Shown here: piece after piece, positions 59,475 through 64,000 of the stretch
Layout of the letters: every line of letters begins with the position of its first letter
How positions within the stretch are numbered: position 1 is the first letter of the stretch
Assembly: GCF_040689105.1 (NCBI RefSeq)
Contig: NZ_JBFBVU010000022.1
Location: 3,750-67,749 of the forward strand
Length of the DNA stretch: 64,000 nucleotides
Source of the DNA: Meridianimarinicoccus marinus
Lineage (GTDB): Bacteria > Pseudomonadota > Alphaproteobacteria > Rhodobacterales > Rhodobacteraceae
Direction of reading: 5' to 3'
Program-made: the position numbers and the translations under genes
The notes under the pieces: generated by a model
Databases searched by the model: none
Told to the model about the DNA's origin: nothing
Seen by the model: only the letters and a program-made list of their open reading frames with translations

Positions 59475-61073
59475 ATGATCGGCACGGCAGAACGGGCGTC
59501 AGTATCAGGACATCGCGGAATTGGGCTTGCCTTGGACCCTCTGAACCTGGGCGACTTCGACAAGGGCGGCAGCAAGGGCAAGACCCAGGACAGTGGCAAG
59601 GGCGGCGGCAAGGGCCGACAAAGCGATCCCGTTGCCGTCGACGATTTCGGGACCGGCTTCAGCGTCTTGTCGGATACGGTGCTGCATACCGGCGATGTCC
59701 TGCAGAACGACCATGACCCGGATCTGGACACCTTCGCGATCACCGGCTTCGACGATTCCGGAACCCTTGGCTTGTTGGCGTTCGAGAGCGGCGGCGTCTT
59801 CCACTACGATCCCAATGGCCAGTTCGACTGGCTGGCGCCGGGCGAAAAAGCCTTTGACACGTTCACCTATGTCATCACCGATGCCGGTGGGCGGCAGAGC
59901 ACGGCAACCGTCACGATTGCGGTTACCGGTGCCGAAACACCTGGCGAAACCGGCACCGGCGATCCGACTGGCGGCGGGGATCCCGTGGCAGCGCCGAACT
60001 ATGTCGAGGCCATCCTTGTCGACGCCACGGCCAACCGCCTCAACCTGCCCGGCGCGCTCGGCAGTTCCGCTACCGTCACGTTCTCATTTGCCACCGCGAC
60101 ACCGGACTACTACGCCGCCGGAAGCGCGCCCCATGATGCATTTTCCGAGTTCACCGACGCCCAGAAAGCAGCCGCCCGCGGCATCCTGGCGAGCGTGTCG
60201 GAATTCACCGGGCTGTCATTCATCGAAGCAACCGGCAGCGATGCGCAAATGGTGTTCGGGAGTGCCGACGTGGGCGGACGTGGTTTTGCCTATTTTCCGA
60301 CCGGGACATCGGCCGGTGCCAGGGCGGCGGATGTGTGGCTCGACAACTCGATCGCGGCGATGTCCTACGATCCGGGGACCGAGGCTTTCAAGACGCTGAT
60401 CCACGAGATCGGCCACGCGCTCGGCCTGTCGCATCCAAGCCTGGAGTTCGCCGCCACCACGCGCCAGTACACGGTCATGACCGCCTATAGTCATGCCAGC
60501 ATGGATAACGACGTGTCGAGCTACATGCTCTATGACATGGCCGCGCTTCAGTATCTCTATGGTGCCAACGCGGCGCATGAGGCCGGTGACACGACATACG
60601 ATCATGCGATGTTCGAAGGGCAGATCCGGACCATCTGGGATGGTGGCAGCCACGACGAAATCGACGCCTCAGGCGCCGCGTATGGCGTGGTGATCGACCT
60701 GAGAGAAGGCGGTTTCAGTTCCATCGACCCTTTGGGGACGAACAATGTCGGGCTTGCCTATGGCACCGTGATCGAGGATGCGACGGGGTCGGATCATGAC
60801 GACCGGCTGATCGGCAACGGGGCCGACAACACACTGACCGGCGGAGGCGGTGCCGACATATTCGACTTCGATCACAACTGGGGGGCGGATGTGGTTACCG
60901 ATTTCGAACCGGGCGCCGACCGCATCGACCTGTCCGGGATCGGCATCAGCCTTGCCGCTCTCACGTTCGAGGACACTGCCGGCGGGACTTTGGTGACCCA
61001 TGGCAGCGATACAATCCTGCTGAGCGGGATCGCCTCTGCTGATCTGGATCAGTCCGACTTCCTGTTCATCTGA
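59475..61073 (+). CDS. Serralysin-like (M10) secreted metalloprotease with RTX repeat
   Basis: 532 residues, no N-terminal signal, as for type I secretion. Residues about 50-150 form a cadherin/VCBS-like domain (VAVDDFGTGFSVLSDTVLHT, then DTFTYVITDAGG). The zinc site HEIGHALGLSHP (about 310-321) and the Met-turn SYMLYDMAALQYLYG (about 348-362) identify an M10B protease. A short RTX-type Ca-binding stretch, GNGADNTLTGGGGADIFDFD, lies near 455, with the usual C-terminal beta roll and a DFLFI ending. Probably exported by an ABC exporter outside the window. Confidence 0.9.
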   Translation: MIGTAERASVSGHRGIGLALDPLNLGDFDKGGSKGKTQDSGKGGGKGRQSDPVAVDDFGTGFSVLSDTVLHTGDVLQNDHDPDLDTFAITGFDDSGTLGLLAFESGGVFHYDPNGQFDWLAPGEKAFDTFTYVITDAGGRQSTATVTIAVTGAETPGETGTGDPTGGGDPVAAPNYVEAILVDATANRLNLPGALGSSATVTFSFATATPDYYAAGSAPHDAFSEFTDAQKAAARGILASVSEFTGLSFIEATGSDAQMVFGSADVGGRGFAYFPTGTSAGARAADVWLDNSIAAMSYDPGTEAFKTLIHEIGHALGLSHPSLEFAATTRQYTVMTAYSHASMDNDVSSYMLYDMAALQYLYGANAAHEAGDTTYDHAMFEGQIRTIWDGGSHDEIDASGAAYGVVIDLREGGFSSIDPLGTNNVGLAYGTVIEDATGSDHDDRLIGNGADNTLTGGGGADIFDFDHNWGADVVTDFEPGADRIDLSGIGISLAALTFEDTAGGTLVTHGSDTILLSGIASADLDQSDFLFI

Positions 61074-61631
61074 ACCGATTCCTGGAAACCGTCTGCCCCG
61101 GCAACCTGACGGCGACATTCGCCAAAAGTGATTCGGGCAGGCGGCTTTCAGATGTCTTGCATTTGGTACAGACCTAAAGCCTGCGACACTTTAACGTGTA
61201 TTGTCGGGGGTTTGACCGCCAAATTCCTCTCCATGATTGCCATTTTCCGACCCAATTTCTTTAAAATTAAAATTCAATGTATTACGCCAGATTTCTGTCG
61301 GACCGGCAATGGTTCAGGCATCCGCGCCAGACGGGGAATGGCAACGCGACCCACGCGGATCGTGGAAAAAAGCCGCCGATTGTGTTACGTTCACATCAGC
61401 GCGAGACGCGTTCCAAAACAACCCCGAGGCCATCCACACAACGTATTGGCGACTATCCAAAATCGTTCGACCAGGTCGACCGAGCGGTGTCTGCCGTGGG
61501 TTCCGGAATGGTGACCGGACAACGAAAACCATTGTGAAAACAGTTCACCAGCCAGTTCAGGATTGGCTGGAAGGCAGCGGTGCAGCCTTCATTTCGTGCA
61601 CCCCAAAGAACTGCGCAGGGAGGAGAAAATC
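61074..61631. other. Intergenic region upstream of the giant repeat protein gene
   Basis: 558 bases with no convincing gene. An A+T-rich patch at about 61230-61290 is likely to hold promoter or curvature elements for the downstream gene; AGGAGA lies just before its ATG. Confidence 0.4.
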
Positions 61632-64000
61632 ATGTCGGAAGAGTCACTGGTCATTTCCGGTCCCATCAGCCTTGACGAAACTGCGGGCGTACAGGCCGGC
61701 ACGAACGAAATCGCGGTCGCCAATCTCTCGACCGAGTTGTCGGCCGCGCTCTATACATTTCTCGACGCCAACTACCTGACCGGCGGCGCGGCGCTCGGAG
61801 ATCCCGACAACGTCTCGCTTCTTTCCGGTGCGCTCAGCACACCCGATGGTTTCGACAATCTTGCATGGACGGATGCAAGCGGCGATCCCCTGACCGGCAC
61901 CGCAAGCACGCTGAAGGCGCTCGACCCAACTTCCGGCGTCTACGAAACGGTCAATCTGGCCACGGACCCTGCCGATGACAACATCCTGATCGGCACCACG
62001 ACCTCCGGAAATATTGCCTTTATCGCGATCATCGACACGACCTCGGCGACGTCCTCGGACGTGTTCTTGATGAACTTCCTCGCCTTCGAACAGGCCGATG
62101 ACACCGATCCCAACGACATCTCCTCGCTGCTCGTGAACATTTCGGTCGCGTCAAGCCAGGTCTTCGATGATTTCAGCGATGCCCCCTCGGGCGCGAACGA
62201 CTGGCTGGCCTTCGGCGACAGCGCCGGCGGTATCCAGTTGCTTGCCACCAGCTCGCCCTACGAAATCGACAGTGACAACGGCGTTGATCCGGACGATCAG
62301 GGCAACAACAGCACCGTTAACAGCAGCAACATCGGCCTTGGCACCAACAAGCAGTCGGTCAAGGTCGGTGACCAGTTGCGCCTTGACCTGGTGACGGGCA
62401 CGATCACCGGCGCCGCGCTGACCGCCAAGCTCAGCCACGACGCCGATGCAATTACCTTCGACCAGTATGTGGTCGGCGTGAACCAGATCCAGTTTGGCCT
62501 GGTGCAGACCGGCGGCAACGCCAAAAACCGGGTCGACGTCAATGTGGATGGCTTCTTCGTGGATACCTCCGCGCAGGGCGGCACCAGTGACGCCGAATTC
62601 TTCCACAATTCCGTCGAGGACGGAACCAATGAGACGCCGGTCGTCTTCGATCGCGTCGAAGTGCGCAACGCCAGCGACGTCGTTGTCGCCTCCTGGGATG
62701 CGGGGGACGGATTCGACAACAGCGGCGACACGGCGGTCAATATCTCCATCCAGGGCATGACCGCCAATGTCGAGAACGTGATCCAGGGGTATTCGATCCG
62801 GGTGTTCTCGGTCACCAACATGAACCGGATCGAGATCACCAACGATTCCAACGGGCGGCGCAGCCTCGCCAACAAGACCTTCGACATCGGCGCGGTCGAG
62901 GTCAGCAACATCGTCGGCGACACCGACCCGTTCCTGATGAATTTGGTAGACGATGCCCCGGCACAGGATGCCTCGAATGCACCGCTCGAACTGTTCGAGG
63001 ACGCCTTGGCGGGCGGACTGCCCGACACCGACGGCGAGACCGAGGTCGCCAGCGTATCGACCGATCTCAACAATGTCGTTAACGCGGGCCAGGACGTGCC
63101 GCTCACCTTCGGGCTCTCGAACGACGCGGCCGCGCTTGCCGCGCTCGACGGACTCGGGCTGACGTCGGGGGGCGTCGCGATCACCCATTCCGTCGCGATC
63201 GACGTGAACCCCGCTGGTGACGACGTCCTGACGGCCGCCGCCGGCGGAACCACGATCTACACGGTGACCGTGGCCGAGGATGGCACCGCGACGATCGACC
63301 TGATCAACGCCATGGATCACCCGCAGGGGCTGCCCAACCAATCCGATGATGACGAGATCGTGGTCGACTTCACCGGCGTGTTGCACGCCGAAGACGCCGA
63401 AGGCGACGACGCGACATTCAACACACAGGCACTTGTGGGCAGTATCGAGGACGATGCCCCCACGATGAACGCCGGCGCGGCGGCGCCGAGCCTCGAGGTC
63501 GACGAGTCCGATTTCGCCACCAATGCCAGCGCCAGCTTCGCCGGCATCTTCACCCCGGCCTATGGCGCCGACGGTCCGGCCGCCGGCGCCCCGGTGACCT
63601 ATGCGCTGAGCGTGACCGACCCCAGCAGCGGGCTCACCGACACGCTCACCGGCCAGCCGGTCACCCTGGGCCTTGAAGGCCCCGATGTGGTCGGCCGCAA
63701 CGGCGACGGCGACGAGGTGCTGCGCATCAGCGTCAATGCCGCCGGGCTGGTCACCCTCGACCAGAGCCGCGCCGTGGTGCATCCCGATGCCGCCGATCCC
63801 GACGACCTGGTGACCATGGCCGCCGGCAAGGTCGCGCTGACCGGCACCGCCGAGGATGGCGACGGCGACACCGACGCGCTGCCGGTCGACATCTCGACCT
63901 CCTTCGGCTTCCGCGACGACGGGCCCACGATGAACGCCGGCGCGGCGGCGCCGAGCCTCGAGGTCGACGAGTCCGATTTCGCCACCAATGCCAGCGCCAG
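61632..64000 (+). CDS. Giant T1SS-143-repeat-type secreted adhesin (3' end outside window)
   Basis: The frame from ATG 61632 (AGGAGA upstream) is open for 789 codons to the window edge. The first 320 residues form an N-terminal domain (SLDETAGVQAGTNEIAVANL and onward). From about residue 430, VCBS/DUF5801-like (T1SS-143) repeats begin, e.g. LEVDESDFATNASASFAGIF, PVTYALSVTDPSSGLTDTL, GDGDEVLRISVNAAGLVTLD. One repeat start at 63459 recurs at 63924, 465 bases (155 residues) later, identical over the 77 visible bases. Such proteins are large calcium-dependent surface adhesins or biofilm proteins exported by type I secretion. Confidence 0.85.
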   Translation, partial: MSEESLVISGPISLDETAGVQAGTNEIAVANLSTELSAALYTFLDANYLTGGAALGDPDNVSLLSGALSTPDGFDNLAWTDASGDPLTGTASTLKALDPTSGVYETVNLATDPADDNILIGTTTSGNIAFIAIIDTTSATSSDVFLMNFLAFEQADDTDPNDISSLLVNISVASSQVFDDFSDAPSGANDWLAFGDSAGGIQLLATSSPYEIDSDNGVDPDDQGNNSTVNSSNIGLGTNKQSVKVGDQLRLDLVTGTITGAALTAKLSHDADAITFDQYVVGVNQIQFGLVQTGGNAKNRVDVNVDGFFVDTSAQGGTSDAEFFHNSVEDGTNETPVVFDRVEVRNASDVVVASWDAGDGFDNSGDTAVNISIQGMTANVENVIQGYSIRVFSVTNMNRIEITNDSNGRRSLANKTFDIGAVEVSNIVGDTDPFLMNLVDDAPAQDASNAPLELFEDALAGGLPDTDGETEVASVSTDLNNVVNAGQDVPLTFGLSNDAAALAALDGLGLTSGGVAITHSVAIDVNPAGDDVLTAAAGGTTIYTVTVAEDGTATIDLINAMDHPQGLPNQSDDDEIVVDFTGVLHAEDAEGDDATFNTQALVGSIEDDAPTMNAGAAAPSLEVDESDFATNASASFAGIFTPAYGADGPAAGAPVTYALSVTDPSSGLTDTLTGQPVTLGLEGPDVVGRNGDGDEVLRISVNAAGLVTLDQSRAVVHPDAADPDDLVTMAAGKVALTGTAEDGDGDTDALPVDISTSFGFRDDGPTMNAGAAAPSLEVDESDFATNASA
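63459..64000. repeat. Tandem repeat unit of 465 bp in the giant secreted protein gene
   Basis: Bases 63459-63535 and 63924-64000 are identical over the visible 77 bases; the period is 465 bases, exactly 155 codons. More copies are probably present beyond the window. Confidence 0.85.

Noticed and set aside
61237..61779. 180-codon plus-strand frame before and into the giant gene
   Set aside because: Overlaps the start of the supported repeat protein in another frame, and its composition resembles non-coding sequence.
62151..63782. 543-codon minus-strand frame
   Set aside because: Shadow of the repeat protein gene; its Asp/Val/Gly-rich composition comes from the complementary codons, and the plus frame is open throughout with a ribosome site.

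Overview
The window is high-GC bacterial DNA whose gene families and start or overlap habits (ATGA couplings, GGAG-type ribosome binding sites) fit an alphaproteobacterium, most likely Rhodobacterales (Roseobacter/Paracoccus-like). No rRNA or tRNA gene is present, so this placement is inference. No CRISPR array was seen.

Layout. 1-7745: a catabolic cluster of unknown substrate (NTF2/SnoaL-like proteins, bicupin, MetE-like protein, alpha/beta hydrolase, RraA-like protein, a divergent histidinol-dehydrogenase-family oxidoreductase and a short-chain dehydrogenase). 7820-12513: an SbcD/YhaO-like nuclease coupled to an SbcC/YhaN-like ATPase. 12663-20043: a PQQ-dependent alcohol oxidation locus (cupredoxin-like protein, ankyrin protein, diheme cytochrome c, quinoprotein alcohol dehydrogenase with an Asp-x-Asp lanthanide-type motif, YVTN propeller, and a periplasmic binding protein, permease and ATPase of an ABC transporter). 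20200-25065: five consecutive exported or membrane proteins with a phosphate theme (MgtC/DUF4956-like membrane protein, SdiA-regulated/phytase-like propeller, phosphatase-like protein lacking the catalytic Arg, a Fam20/HipA-like kinase-fold protein, a metallophosphoesterase). This is my best candidate for an undescribed system. 25145-26146: aldose 1-epimerase. 26174-29748: an exported operon of a caspase-like protease with two SUMF1-like proteins and a small membrane protein.

29883-36119: a sugar-nucleotide epimerase convergent with a 1,591-residue fusion of glycosyltransferase, SPINDLY-like and sulfotransferase domains, then a small lipoprotein-like gene. 36338-39161: an ABC exporter with a His/Asp-rich loop plus a DUF3299 protein. 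39369-41081: a Tat-exported amidohydrolase. 41668-42480 and 48900-51411 hold decayed insertion sequences (IS3, IS110, IS21, IS256). Between them lies a six-gene operon (methyltransferase, cupin, two OsmC proteins, flavoprotein monooxygenase, membrane protein) with a divergent ToxR-like/TPR regulator.

51593-55073: cysK, a TetR regulator with two matching palindromic operators, and a YgjV-DsrE-rhodanese operon ended by a clear terminator. 55158-58690: cydAB (cyanide-insensitive-type bd oxidase) between a decayed SulP/cNMP-binding gene and a decayed PQQ-dehydrogenase gene. 59475-64000: a secreted serralysin-like metalloprotease and the start of a giant repeat-containing type I secretion protein that runs off the window.
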